From assembly GCF_020103725.1 (NCBI RefSeq), contig NZ_JAHXBG010000003.1, positions 186,001 through 250,000 of the forward strand: DNA of 64,000 nt, read 5' to 3'. Below the pieces are notes generated by a model. The model made no database searches, was not told the origin of the DNA, and worked only from the letters and a program-made list of their open reading frames with translations. This DNA is from Hyalangium gracile (GTDB lineage Bacteria; Myxococcota; Myxococcia; Myxococcales; Myxococcaceae). Every line of letters begins with the position of its first letter. The stretch's first letter is position 1. Position numbers and translations under genes: made by a program. Below are positions 17,963-26,844 of the stretch, piece after piece.

Positions 17963-19099
17963 ATGGATCTGGGAAAGTGGGTGCTCTGGGGGCTGCTGCT
18001 CTTCCTGGCCGTCGTCCTCGGAAATGTCGTCTGGGTGCTGGGGGTTCGCCGCCTCTACCGTCCCCGTACAGCCCCACCACAACTGCTCAAGGCCCGCTGC
18101 CAGGATGGGTGGGAGATTGCCGTTCATGCGCGCCGGGCGCCGAAGCGGCGCTTCGAGGAGCCCGTACTGCTGTGCCATGGACTGGCCGCCAATCGCTTCA
18201 CCTTCGACTTCGCGCCCCCGTACTCCGTGGCGCACTACCTGGCCGAGGCCGGCTTCGACTGCTTCAGCGTCGAGTGGCGCGGCACGGGGCACTCGCGCAA
18301 TCCGCCTCCGGGCCGGCGGTACACGGACTTCACCATCGATGATCACGTCCTCCAGGACGCGCCCGCCATGATGGAGCTGGCGCTGAAGGAGACCGGCGCG
18401 AAGCGGGCCTTCTGGCTGGGACATTCGATGGGTGGGCTCGTCGGCTATGCCGCGGCACAGGGTCCACTCGGACACCAGCTGGCGGGCCTGATGGTGCTGG
18501 GCTCTCCCGTCTTCTTCAAGTCCGAGCCGCTGCTGCGCTCGCTGCTGGGGCTGGGGGTGCACGCCGCGTGGCCCGCGCGCCTGCGGCAGGAGTGGATGAG
18601 CGCCACGCTGGCGCCCTTCCTCGGCTACGTGAACCTGCCGCTGTCGGATCTGCTCGTGAACCCCCAGCACATGCCTCCGCAGATCCAGCGGCAGGTGTTC
18701 GCGACCATGCTGTCCTCGATGAGCCGCAAGGTGCTCCTCCAGTTCCGCGACTGGATCGAGAACGACACGTTCCGCTCCTATGACGGCAGGGTGGACTGGC
18801 GCGCGGGCCTGTCCAGCCTCACGCTGCCCGTGCTGGTGATGGGCGGCAGCAGCGACCGGCTCGCCTCCGCGGAGAATCTGCGCAAGCAGTACGAGCTGCT
18901 CACCACCTCCGACCGCACGCTCCACGTCTTCGGCCGCGACCGCGGGGACAAGATGGACTACGGCCACGGGGACCTGATGTTCGGCACCGGGGCTCCCATC
19001 GAGGTGTACCCGCTCATCCGTGCGTGGCTGGAGGCTCGCGCCACGCCACTGCCCGCTGCCGTGGAGCAGCCCCTGGTCTCTCCCACGCTGCCGGCCTGA
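17963..19099 (+). CDS. Alpha/beta-fold hydrolase, membrane-anchored
   Basis: A 378-residue alpha/beta hydrolase. An N-terminal membrane segment (~6-28) anchors it. The nucleophile elbow is GHSMGG with the catalytic Ser. The oxyanion-side motif is LLCHGLAANRFTFDF. The likely acid is Asp in MGGSSDRLAS and the likely base is His in DYGHGDLMFG. The substrate is unknown: the family includes lipases, esterases and lysophospholipases, and adjacency to pssA on the opposite strand only hints at lipid metabolism. The start is taken at the ATG directly before the membrane segment. Confidence 0.8.
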   Translation: MDLGKWVLWGLLLFLAVVLGNVVWVLGVRRLYRPRTAPPQLLKARCQDGWEIAVHARRAPKRRFEEPVLLCHGLAANRFTFDFAPPYSVAHYLAEAGFDCFSVEWRGTGHSRNPPPGRRYTDFTIDDHVLQDAPAMMELALKETGAKRAFWLGHSMGGLVGYAAAQGPLGHQLAGLMVLGSPVFFKSEPLLRSLLGLGVHAAWPARLRQEWMSATLAPFLGYVNLPLSDLLVNPQHMPPQIQRQVFATMLSSMSRKVLLQFRDWIENDTFRSYDGRVDWRAGLSSLTLPVLVMGGSSDRLASAENLRKQYELLTTSDRTLHVFGRDRGDKMDYGHGDLMFGTGAPIEVYPLIRAWLEARATPLPAAVEQPLVSPTLPA

Positions 19100-19123
19100 G
19101 TCCTCGGCCCGTCGTCGCAGCCG

Positions 19124-20590
19124 TCACTTCGCAGGCGCTCCGGCCTCCGCTGGAGCACGGGGAGCCTGCTCGACACACGACGCCGTGAGCCCTCGGCGGT
19201 CATCCGACTTCAGGCGCTCCAGGTGGATCCGCGTCGAGCCCTCGCACTCGGCCCAGAGCAGCCCCTCCGCCAGACCGCTCGCGGTGAGCTCGTCCGCCCA
19301 GATGTCACCGTCCCGAAGCACCGCCAGCGCCACGCCCTTCGTACCCCGCACCTCGAGCCCCGTGGCCTTCACCCGCCCCAGGCTCTCCACCGAGAGCCCC
19401 GCCTGCTGGCACCCGATCAGCGTCACGTTGCGCAGCGTGACCTCGGCGGCCTGGGCCGCCAGCACTCCCGCGCCGCTCGCCTCGCGCACCTCCACGCCCT
19501 CGATGTCCGCCACCACGCCGCGCAGGTGCAGGCCATCCCCCGTGAAGCCCTCCTTCGAGCGCACCTTGCCGATGCTCCCGTTGCGCGCCCGCAGCCGTCC
19601 CTTCGTGGCCGCGATGCCATAGGCGTCCACATCGTCCATCCGGAAGTCCTGCACCTCGAAGTCCGAGTCCACCAGTTGCAGCGCCCCGAAGCTCCCGCTC
19701 TCGCGCACGCGCAGGCCCACGAGCTGCCCCGTGGACCGGGTGAGGCCCAGTCCGGCTCGCTCCGCCTTCACCGAGGTGAACCCCCGGACCTGCAGCTTCG
19801 CGCCGTTGCTGGCCAGCCCGTACTCGTGGCCCGTCACCTGCGCCTCCTCGAGCTCCAGCGCCCCGTCCCGAACCAGCAGCCCCGGGCCCCGGCCCCCCTC
19901 CACCTTCACCCGCTTCATCTGGACACGCCCGCCCTCCTGGTCCAGCGCCATCACCGCGCCCTGGAAGGACACGCCCTCCAGCACCGCCTCGGCGCCGCCC
20001 TGCACGTGCACCCCTCGGCGCCATGGCCCCAGGAACGTGCTCTCCCTCACGTCCGCGCGGGCCGCCTCCTCCAGCGAGACGCCCACCGTCTCCGAGAGGC
20101 TCGCCTCGAAGCGGACGCCCCTGGCCACCAGCTGGCCGCCGATCAGCCGGACCGCCCCCTTTCGCTGTCCGCTGAAGGCCACCCCCTCGAGCCTCAGCGT
20201 CCCCGTCACCTCCACGCCCCACCCCCCACCCTGGAGCGACAGGCGCTCGAGCGAGGCCCCGGCCTCCAGCCAGAGCACCTGCTCTCGGCCCTCCGCGTAC
20301 AGCACCGTGCTGTCCCCCTCCCCCACCAGGCGGGTGCCCGCCGCGACCTGGAAGGGCCCGGCGTACATCCCCCGAGCGATGTGCACGGTGGGTGCGGGAC
20401 GCACCGCCAGCCCCTCCGCCAGGGTCCGGAAGGGCCGCTCCCGCGAGCCGTCCCCGGACTGGGGCCGTGCCCCATCCACCCACACCTCGCCCGCGCGGGG
20501 AGCGGGCGTCGACGGGACGACAGGTGGGTTGGTGGGCGCCCGACAGGCGGCGATCAGCGGCAACGCGAAGAGGAGGAGGCGCGGGCTCAT
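19124..20590 (-). CDS. Right-handed parallel beta-helix lipoprotein
   Basis: A 488-residue putative lipoprotein (lipobox LIAAC within the first 16 residues). After a Pro-rich linker it has the WVDGARPQSGDGSRERPFRT start typical of DUF1565/pectate-lyase-like repeat proteins, then about 15 coils of a right-handed beta-helix (for example VTLRNVTLIGCQQAGLSVE). Such proteins often sit on the cell surface and bind or modify polysaccharide; no lyase catalytic residues are evident. It ends 24 nt from the convergent hydrolase stop and is monocistronic. Confidence 0.8.
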   Translation of the reverse strand: MSPRLLLFALPLIAACRAPTNPPVVPSTPAPRAGEVWVDGARPQSGDGSRERPFRTLAEGLAVRPAPTVHIARGMYAGPFQVAAGTRLVGEGDSTVLYAEGREQVLWLEAGASLERLSLQGGGWGVEVTGTLRLEGVAFSGQRKGAVRLIGGQLVARGVRFEASLSETVGVSLEEAARADVRESTFLGPWRRGVHVQGGAEAVLEGVSFQGAVMALDQEGGRVQMKRVKVEGGRGPGLLVRDGALELEEAQVTGHEYGLASNGAKLQVRGFTSVKAERAGLGLTRSTGQLVGLRVRESGSFGALQLVDSDFEVQDFRMDDVDAYGIAATKGRLRARNGSIGKVRSKEGFTGDGLHLRGVVADIEGVEVREASGAGVLAAQAAEVTLRNVTLIGCQQAGLSVESLGRVKATGLEVRGTKGVALAVLRDGDIWADELTASGLAEGLLWAECEGSTRIHLERLKSDDRRGLTASCVEQAPRAPAEAGAPAK

Positions 20591-20906
20591 GTGGCCCCCA
20601 CTCTAGCCCCGCCTCACCCGTGCCGCTGGATCAGCGCGAGCCCGTAAGTGATCGAATCGACAGAGAAAAGCCTGCTCAACCGATCACAATCCCTCTCAAT
20701 GAATCTCATGGGAGTCACGTGACGGTGTATCGGATTTCCCGATCATTTCCTCTCTACGCCAGCTGTCTCAGTCGTCAATAAATCCGAGGCGGGGACCATT
20801 TTCAGGTGAGGGGGGCGGGTCTATCATTGACAGGGAAAAGAGCGATTTGTTACCAACCGCAACCAGGTTGTGGTTCCAAGCCAGACAACCCTAGACGGAG
20901 GGGCGA
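20591..20906. promoter_or_regulatory. AT-rich control region upstream of the HU gene
   Basis: This 316-bp gap carries no gene and is clearly AT-richer than the rest of the window. It holds GTGATCG (20648-20654) inverted against CGATCAC (20681-20687), a perfect palindrome GTCACGTGAC (20714-20723), ATCGG/CCGAT arms just after, and a promoter near its right end. The dyads look like binding sites for regulators of the nucleoid-protein gene or of the divergent beta-helix lipoprotein gene. Confidence 0.5.
20827..20855 (+). promoter_or_regulatory. Candidate promoter of the HU gene
   Basis: A perfect TTGACA is followed after 17 bp by TTACCA, a poor -10. The -35 and surrounding AT-rich DNA make this the best promoter candidate for the HU gene. 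A GGAGGGG ribosome site precedes the gene's ATG. Confidence 0.4.
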
Positions 20907-21176
20907 ATGACCAAGGCAGAGCTCGTGGAGGTGGTGGCAGCGCAGTCCAAGCTGACCAAGAAGTCAGCCGCGGAGATCATCGACATCGTCTTCAGCAACA
21001 TCGGCAAGGCGGTGAAGAAGGACGCGCGCTTCAGCTACCCCGGCTTCGGGACCTGGTCGGTCCGCTCCCGCAAGGCGCGGAAGATCCGCAACCCCCAGAC
21101 CAACGAGATGATGAAGCTGAAGGCCTCGAAGACCATCGGCTTCCGTCCCGCCAAGGAGCTGAAGAACTCGCTGTAG
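20907..21176 (+). CDS. HU-family DNA-binding protein
   Basis: An 89-residue nucleoid protein with the standard HU/IHF length and fold. It has two N-terminal helices (MTKAELVEVVAAQSKLTKKS), the core PGFGTWSVRSRKARKIRNPQ leading into the beta-arm, and the closing FRPAKELKNSL. It bends DNA as a dimer. The Pro at the arm tip is replaced by the sequence RNPQTNEMM around it, as in many HU proteins. It is monocistronic, with a strong GGAGGGG ribosome site. I cannot tell HU-alpha from HU-beta type. Confidence 0.95.
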   Translation: MTKAELVEVVAAQSKLTKKSAAEIIDIVFSNIGKAVKKDARFSYPGFGTWSVRSRKARKIRNPQTNEMMKLKASKTIGFRPAKELKNSL

Positions 21177-21224
21177 TCCCGAAGCCAGATGGAGCGCCCG
21201 CGAGAGCTGGCGCGCTCCTCGGCC

Positions 21225-22262
21225 TCACCTCAGGGGCGTCGTCCGGGAAGGGCGGCGCCCTTGCCGTTTCTCGGAGACGGACGTGTCCTCCAGGGACACC
21301 TCGCCGATCTCCACCGTGCTGCCGCGGTCCAGCTCGTCGAGCGGATCCCTCGGGCGGCCGTCCCGCCACACCTCGAAGTGCAGGTGCACCCCGGTGGCCA
21401 TGCCGGTGTCTCCGGCCAGCCCCACCAGGTCGCCCCGCTCGAGGATCTGCCCCGGCTCCACCGTCACGCGCGCCAGGTGGCTGTAGCGCGTGGTGATGCG
21501 CGAGGCGTGCTGGATCTCCACCTGGTAGCCATAGCCGCCGTTCCACCCGGCGGTGAGCACCACGCCCGGGGCCGCGGCCAGCACCGCCTGGCCCCGCTTG
21601 GCGGCGAGATCCACGCCCAGGTGCTCCTTCATCTCTCCCAGGATGGGGTGGGCCCGCTCGCCGAAGCCGCTCGTCACCGAGACGGGGAAGATGGGCCAGG
21701 TGAAGCGCGGCGGCGCATCCACCGTCTTCACCATCAGCCGGCGCACCTCCGCCATGCGGACGGAGAGCTCGCTCACCCGCGTCATCACCGTCTCGGCCAG
21801 CGACTCGGGGATGTCTCCGTAGGAGCGCGCGTCCTCCTCCAGCTCCGCCTCGAGCGTCACCCGGGCGCGGACGATGTCCATGGAGGACGTCTTCTCCGCC
21901 GGACGCTGGAGGAAGGTGTCCAGCGCGTCCGTCACGCTCCCCCAGTTCTCCTCCTGCTCGGAGGGCATGGGGCTGCCCCGCCTCACGTGCCGGCGGTACT
22001 CCCGGGCCTTGTTCACGAACGAGGCGAGCGCGGCCTGCAGCTCCGGCGAGGTGCGCGCCGTGGGCAGCTCCTTGCCCGGCGCCTTCAGCTCTCGCGCCTT
22101 GCCGCGCGCCCGAGCCCTCGGTACGGGCGCGGGAGCGGGCGGGGCCTCCGGCTCCGTGGGACGCGGGCCGAACGCCTCCTCGAAGCTGAGCTTGTCGTCC
22201 GCGCGCGGAGTGACGCACGCGGACACCAGCGCAATCAAGGAGAGGGCAATGAGACGGGCCAA
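21225..22262 (-). CDS. M23 (LytM) peptidoglycan endopeptidase lipoprotein
   Basis: A 345-residue lipoprotein (lipobox LVSAC). A Pro/Ala-rich linker leads to a helical segment (~80-180) and a C-terminal LytM/M23 zinc domain (~195-310). Zinc ligands are in HPILGEMKEHLGVD (His and Asp) and VHLHFEVW (HxH), all present, so the enzyme should be active on peptide cross-links. The C-terminal ~35 residues are charged. It is 32 nt downstream of the threonine aldolase gene in the same direction, so they may share a transcript, although the pair has no clear metabolic link. Confidence 0.88.
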   Translation of the reverse strand: MARLIALSLIALVSACVTPRADDKLSFEEAFGPRPTEPEAPPAPAPVPRARARGKARELKAPGKELPTARTSPELQAALASFVNKAREYRRHVRRGSPMPSEQEENWGSVTDALDTFLQRPAEKTSSMDIVRARVTLEAELEEDARSYGDIPESLAETVMTRVSELSVRMAEVRRLMVKTVDAPPRFTWPIFPVSVTSGFGERAHPILGEMKEHLGVDLAAKRGQAVLAAAPGVVLTAGWNGGYGYQVEIQHASRITTRYSHLARVTVEPGQILERGDLVGLAGDTGMATGVHLHFEVWRDGRPRDPLDELDRGSTVEIGEVSLEDTSVSEKRQGRRPSRTTPLR

Positions 22263-22294
22263 GGCCCCGGGAGCCTACCACGCCCTGCCGGCCG

Positions 22295-23320
22295 TCAAGA
22301 TTCGAGGGCCCGGCGGATCCGGCTGAGCGCCTCGTCGATGTCGGCGGCCGAGATGTCCAGGTGGCACACCAGGCGGGCGGTGTGGGCGCCCGTGGCATTC
22401 AGGAGAACCCCGAGCGAGGCCAGCCGGGACACCATTTCACTGGCCGGGCGGGTGAACTCCACGAGGAGGATGTTGGTCTCCACCTGGGAGGGCTCCACCT
22501 TCACCCCGGAGAGCTCGGCGAGCCCCGCCGCCAGCCGGCGCGTGTGGGCGTGGTCCTCGGCCAGCCGCTCCACGTGGTGCTCCAGCGCGTAGAGCGCCGC
22601 GGCGGCCAGCAGGCCCGCCTGACGCATGCCGCCACCCAGCCGCTTCCGCAGCCGCCGCGCCTCGCGGATCAGCGCCGCCGAGCCCACCAGCGCCGAGCCC
22701 ACCGGCGCGCCCAGCCCCTTGGAGAAGCACACGGAGGTGGTGTCCGCCAGCTTCGCCCAGGCGGAGGCCGGGGTGCCCGTGGCCACCTCGGCGTTGAAGA
22801 GGCGCGCCCCGTCCAGGTGCACGGCGAGCCCCGCCTTGCGAGCCACCTCCACCACCGCCCGGAAGCGCTCCAGCGGCCACACCGTGCCGCCCCCCTTGTT
22901 GTGGGTGTTCTCCAGCGAGAGCAGCCGCGAGCGCGGAGCGTGGATGTTCTCCCCGCGCACCGCCTCCGCCACCTGCGCCGGCGTCAGCAGCCCGCGCTCG
23001 CCGGGCAGCATCAGCGGCTGGATGCCCCAGAGCGCCGACACCGCGCCGCCCTCGTACTGGACGATGTGGCTGCCCGCCTCGGTGATCACCTCGTCGGCCG
23101 GGCGGCAGTGCAGGCCCATGGCGAGCTGGTTGGACTGCGTGCCCGAGGGGACGAACAGGGCGGCCTCCAGCCCCAGCCGCTCGGCGACCCGCTGCTCGAG
23201 CCGGTTCACCGTGGGGTCCTCCCCGTACACGTCGTCCCCCACCTCGGCCTCGGCCATGGCGCGGCGCATGGCGGGGGTGGGCTTCGTCACGGTGTCCGAG
23301 CGGAAGTCGATGGGCTTCAT
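22295..23320 (-). CDS. ltaE: Low-specificity L-threonine aldolase
   Basis: A 341-residue PLP enzyme that splits threonine/allo-threonine into glycine and acetaldehyde. It has the family start [20 protein letters not shown], a mid-protein PLP-phosphate region ([12 protein letters not shown]), the Asp/Arg strand [11 protein letters not shown], and the Schiff-base lysine in [15 protein letters not shown]. Length is normal. It is divergent from nth with a 54-bp gap. Substrate stereochemistry cannot be read from sequence. Confidence 0.9.
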   Translation of the reverse strand: MKPIDFRSDTVTKPTPAMRRAMAEAEVGDDVYGEDPTVNRLEQRVAERLGLEAALFVPSGTQSNQLAMGLHCRPADEVITEAGSHIVQYEGGAVSALWGIQPLMLPGERGLLTPAQVAEAVRGENIHAPRSRLLSLENTHNKGGGTVWPLERFRAVVEVARKAGLAVHLDGARLFNAEVATGTPASAWAKLADTTSVCFSKGLGAPVGSALVGSAALIREARRLRKRLGGGMRQAGLLAAAALYALEHHVERLAEDHAHTRRLAAGLAELSGVKVEPSQVETNILLVEFTRPASEMVSRLASLGVLLNATGAHTARLVCHLDISAADIDEALSRIRRALES

Positions 23321-23374
23321 GGCTTTTCCTACCTACCTGCTGGGTGGGTTCCCTCTTCTACGACGAGGGCGGTT

Positions 23375-24088
23375 ATGTCATACAACGAAGGCGTGGGACG
23401 CGAGACTCTCGAGGCGAAGCGGCGGCGGGCGGGACTGGTGCTGGAGCGGCTGGAGGCCGAGATGCCAGAGGTGCGGATCGAGCTCGACTATCGTAGCCCC
23501 CTGGAGCTGCTGGTGGCCGTCATCCTCTCCGCGCAGTGCACGGACAAGCGGGTGAACATGGTGACGCCGGCCCTGTTCCAGCGCTTCCCGGATGCCCAGG
23601 CCTATGCCTCCGTGAAACCCGAGGCGGTGGAGCCCTTCATCCAGACGTGCGGCCTGTACCGCGCCAAGGCGAAGAACATCGTCGCGGCGGCCAAGGCCCT
23701 GGTGGCCCAGCACGGCGGCCAGGTGCCCACCTCCCGAGAGGCGCTGGAGCAGCTTCCGGGCGTGGGGCGCAAGACGGCGGGCGTGGTGTGCATCCACCTG
23801 GGCGGCGATGCGGCCTTCCCCGTGGACACCCACGTGAAGCGGCTCGCGGGCCGGCTGGACTTCTCCCGGCAGCAGCACCCGGACAAGATCGAGAAGGAAC
23901 TCCAGGCCGTGGTGGCTCCGGAGCGGTGGTTCCAGGGCCACCAGCTCCTGGTATGGCACGGGCGCCGGACGTGCTTCGCCCGCTCGCCCGCCTGCGCGCG
24001 CTGCGTGGTGGCGGACCTGTGCCCCAAGCGCGGCGTGCGCGTGAAGCCGACTACGATGCCGACGGACGCTCCTCGCGCTCGGACTTGA
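23375..24088 (+). CDS. nth: Endonuclease III
   Basis: A 237-residue bifunctional DNA glycosylase/AP lyase for oxidised pyrimidines. It contains the helix-hairpin-helix LPGVGRKTAGVV with the catalytic Lys, the catalytic Asp in FPVDTHVKRLAG, and a C-terminal [4Fe-4S] cluster motif Cx6Cx2Cx5C. The frame is open far upstream; the ATG matches the family start. Its last 38 bases overlap the end of the convergent def gene. Confidence 0.93.
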   Translation: MSYNEGVGRETLEAKRRRAGLVLERLEAEMPEVRIELDYRSPLELLVAVILSAQCTDKRVNMVTPALFQRFPDAQAYASVKPEAVEPFIQTCGLYRAKAKNIVAAAKALVAQHGGQVPTSREALEQLPGVGRKTAGVVCIHLGGDAAFPVDTHVKRLAGRLDFSRQQHPDKIEKELQAVVAPERWFQGHQLLVWHGRRTCFARSPACARCVVADLCPKRGVRVKPTTMPTDAPRART

Positions 24089-24575
24089 GGCGCTTCATCC
24101 GCTTGCGGATGAGCTCGCGCTTGAGCGTGGAGACGTGGTCCACGAACACCGTGCCGTTCAGGTGGTCCGTCTCGTGCTGCACCGCGATGGCCAGCAGCCC
24201 GTCACACTCGAGCGTCTGCTCCTTGCCCTCGGCGTCGAGGAACTTCACCGTGACGATGGCCGCGCGGTCCACGTCCTCGGCCTCGCCGGGGATGGAGAGG
24301 CAGCCCTCCGTGTAGGTGAGCTCGCCCTCCATGGCGATGATCTCCGGGTTGATCATCGCCAGGGGCTTGGACTCCGGCTGCCGGGGGGTGGTGTCCAGGA
24401 CGATGATGCGCTGCAGGATGCCGACCTGCGGAGCCGCGAGGCCCACGCCGTCAGCGGCATACATCGTCTCGAACATGTCCTTCACCAAGGCGCGGACGGA
24501 GTCGTCCACCTTGGCCACGGGCTTTGCCTTCTGCTTCAGGATGGGATCGGGCCAGATCAGGATCTCGCGAACCAT
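24051..24575 (-). CDS. def: Peptide deformylase
   Basis: A 174-residue metal-dependent hydrolase removing the N-formyl group from new proteins. All three family motifs are present: GVGLAAPQ, EGCLSIPG (Cys metal ligand) and QHETDHLNG (the HExxH pair). The Lys/Arg-rich C-terminal end is encoded in the 38 bp that overlap nth on the other strand. It lies 56 nt after the pyrophosphatase gene in the same direction. It is probably essential, so the overlap constrains both proteins. Confidence 0.95.
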   Translation of the reverse strand: MVREILIWPDPILKQKAKPVAKVDDSVRALVKDMFETMYAADGVGLAAPQVGILQRIIVLDTTPRQPESKPLAMINPEIIAMEGELTYTEGCLSIPGEAEDVDRAAIVTVKFLDAEGKEQTLECDGLLAIAVQHETDHLNGTVFVDHVSTLKRELIRKRMKRLKSEREERPSAS

Positions 24576-24631
24576 AGGGGTCTCTCTTAACCCTCCTGAC
24601 GCGTGCGGGCAACCCGGCAAGGGCCCGGGCG

Positions 24632-25093
24632 TTACCCGTTCCGCAGCCCTCCGTCCGGGCCGACGAGCCACCCCCGGAAGCGGGTGTCGGGCACCTGACC
24701 GCGCACCCGGTGGAGCACCCGCTTGAAGCGGGCGTACACCCGGAAGAAGCGCTCCACCCCTACCCTCTCCTGCTCCCCCAGCGGCCGGGTGCTGCAGATG
24801 ACCTTGGGGTCTCCCCGACCCGCGTCGATGAAGTCCACCACCCCCACGACGGGTACGTGCAGCCGCTCTCCCTGTCGCAGGCGCGGGCCGAGCACCACCA
24901 CATCCAGCGGGTCCCCGTCGTCCGAGGCGAAGCCTGGAATGCACCCGTAGTTGTAGGGACACGGCACCGGAGAGATGAAGTCGATGCTCCCGTCCGCCCG
25001 CCGCTTCACGAAGGAGCCGCGAGGGCACTCGATGAGGACCTCGGGCTCCGCGGGGAGGCCGGCAAACGAGGAGAGCGATGGTCCGGGTGGCAT
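24632..25093 (-). CDS. ppa: Inorganic pyrophosphatase (family I type)
   Basis: A 153-residue cytosolic enzyme that hydrolyses pyrophosphate, shorter than E. coli Ppa. It has the metal-binding signature DDGDPLDVVV and upstream active-site stretches PRGSFVKRR and PCPYNYGCIPG. The C-terminal part (FFRVYARFKRVLHRVRG) departs from the classic enzyme. The ATG is preceded by AGGAG at a good distance; a TTG five codons earlier is less likely. It probably shares a transcript with def. Confidence 0.85.
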   Translation of the reverse strand: MPPGPSLSSFAGLPAEPEVLIECPRGSFVKRRADGSIDFISPVPCPYNYGCIPGFASDDGDPLDVVVLGPRLRQGERLHVPVVGVVDFIDAGRGDPKVICSTRPLGEQERVGVERFFRVYARFKRVLHRVRGQVPDTRFRGWLVGPDGGLRNG

Positions 25094-25204
25094 GACACTC
25101 CTGTCCAAGAGGGAACCGCGCTCGACGCAGACGTCAGTATCACCAGCGTGTCAGACTCTGAACAGGCTCGAGCACCGGCTCCAGTCTGTCCTTGGGGGGA
25201 CTCC

Positions 25205-26821
25205 ATGCTGGCACGGCTCCGCGTTGGCAACAGATTGATGTTCCTGGCGGGCACGCTGGTGGCCCTGCTCACCGCGCTGGGCGTGCAGGGCCTTTGGAAC
25301 CTGGAGCTGACCCAGCAGGGGTTCGCGACCGTCTACAAGGATCGCGTGGTCCCCCTGCGAGACCTGAAGGTCATCTCGGACATGTACGGGCTGGGCATCG
25401 CGGAGGCCGCGCACAAGGTCCGCAGCGGACACATGAGCTGGGTGCAAGGCCGGATGCAGGTGGAGGAGGCGCGACGGGTCATCGACCAGCGGTGGCGGAG
25501 CTATCTGGGCACGCGGATGGTGAGCGAGGAGACGCTCCTCATCGAGAGGCTCCGCCCGATGATGCGCGCCGCGGACACGGCCGTGGGGCGGCTGCTGGAC
25601 ATCCTGGCCCGAGAGGATGCCACCCAGCTGACGAGCTTCATCCACCAGGAGCTCTATCCGGCCATCGACCCGGTCACGTCCCTGCTGAGCGAGCTGGAGG
25701 AGCTCCAGCTGCGCGTCACGGGGCAGGAGTATGCGGAGGCGGTCGTTCGCTACGAGCGGACCGGCGCCGAGGCCATCCTGCTCATCGCCGCGGGGGCGCT
25801 GCTGGGAGCAGCGCTGAGCTTCTTCATCGGCAGGAGCATCACCCGTCCCCTGGACGACGCGGTCGGTCTGGCCGAGCGGATCGCCGCGGGAGATCTGACC
25901 GGGCGCCTGCCCAGCACGAGCCCCGACGAGACGGGGCGGCTGCTGCGCGCGATGAACGAGATGTCCGCGCGGCTGTCCACCATGATCGGCGAGGTGCTGG
26001 AGGGGGCCCGCTCCCTCTCGGTGGTGTCCCAGCAGGTGTCCTCCACGGCCCAGACCATGGCGCAGGGCACCCAGGAGCAGGCCGCCGCGACGGAGGAGAC
26101 CTCCTCCACGATCGAGCTGCTCAATGCCTCCATCCTGACCAATGCCGCACAGAGCCAGCAGGTGGCTCGACTGGCGGCGACGAGCGCTCGCGAGGCCGAG
26201 GAGGGAGGCGCCACGGTGCAGGCGACCGTCGAGGCCATGCGGACCATCACCAGCCGGATCGCCATCATCGAGGAGATCGCCTACCGCACCCACCTGCTCT
26301 CGCTCAACGCGGCCATCGAGTCGTCACGGGCCGGAGAGCAGGGCCGAGGCTTCTCGGTGGTGGCCTCGGAGGTGCGCAGGCTGGCCGAGAGCAGCCGGCA
26401 GGCGGCGCGGGAGATCCGTGGCGTGGCCGCCTCGAGCATCCAGCTGGCCGAGCGCTCCGGGAAGGTGCTCCAGGCGCTGGTGCCCGCCATCCTTCGGACG
26501 ACCGAGCTGGTGCAAGGCGTGGCGACCGCCTCGCAGGAGCAGCGCGAGGGAATGGCGCAGATCCACGGCGCCATCCTGCAGGTCAACGAGGTGACCCAGC
26601 GCAGCGCCTCCACGGCGGAGGAGCTGGCCTCCACGGCGGAGGAGCTGGCCTCCCAGGCCGAGTCCTTCACGCAGTCCATGTCCGTCTTCCATGTGTCCAC
26701 GTCGGGCGAGGGGCGGCCTGGAGGCCCTCGATGGCAGGACGGGGCCTCGCTCCCACGCCGTACGCAGCCAGGCGTCGTCCGGCCCCGGGGGAAGCACCCG
26801 GCGCCCCACCTCGGTCGCTGA
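25205..26821 (+). CDS. Methyl-accepting chemotaxis protein
   Basis: A 538-residue transmembrane chemoreceptor. It has TM1 (~12-32), a periplasmic four-helix-type sensor (~33-190, no recognised ligand motif), TM2 (~192-212), a HAMP domain (GRSITRPLDDAVGLAERIAA) and a cytoplasmic coiled-coil signalling region. The hairpin tip reads LLSLNAAIESSRAGEQGRGF, close to the standard CheA/CheW-binding tip. The C-terminal ~45 residues are Gly/Pro/Arg-rich with no NWETF-type tether. No che genes are adjacent, so it is an orphan that must work with a system encoded elsewhere. GGGGGGA precedes the ATG. Confidence 0.92.
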   Translation: MLARLRVGNRLMFLAGTLVALLTALGVQGLWNLELTQQGFATVYKDRVVPLRDLKVISDMYGLGIAEAAHKVRSGHMSWVQGRMQVEEARRVIDQRWRSYLGTRMVSEETLLIERLRPMMRAADTAVGRLLDILAREDATQLTSFIHQELYPAIDPVTSLLSELEELQLRVTGQEYAEAVVRYERTGAEAILLIAAGALLGAALSFFIGRSITRPLDDAVGLAERIAAGDLTGRLPSTSPDETGRLLRAMNEMSARLSTMIGEVLEGARSLSVVSQQVSSTAQTMAQGTQEQAAATEETSSTIELLNASILTNAAQSQQVARLAATSAREAEEGGATVQATVEAMRTITSRIAIIEEIAYRTHLLSLNAAIESSRAGEQGRGFSVVASEVRRLAESSRQAAREIRGVAASSIQLAERSGKVLQALVPAILRTTELVQGVATASQEQREGMAQIHGAILQVNEVTQRSASTAEELASTAEELASQAESFTQSMSVFHVSTSGEGRPGGPRWQDGASLPRRTQPGVVRPRGKHPAPHLGR

Positions 26822-26844
26822 GCGGAGCCCCGCGGGAGGCTTCC

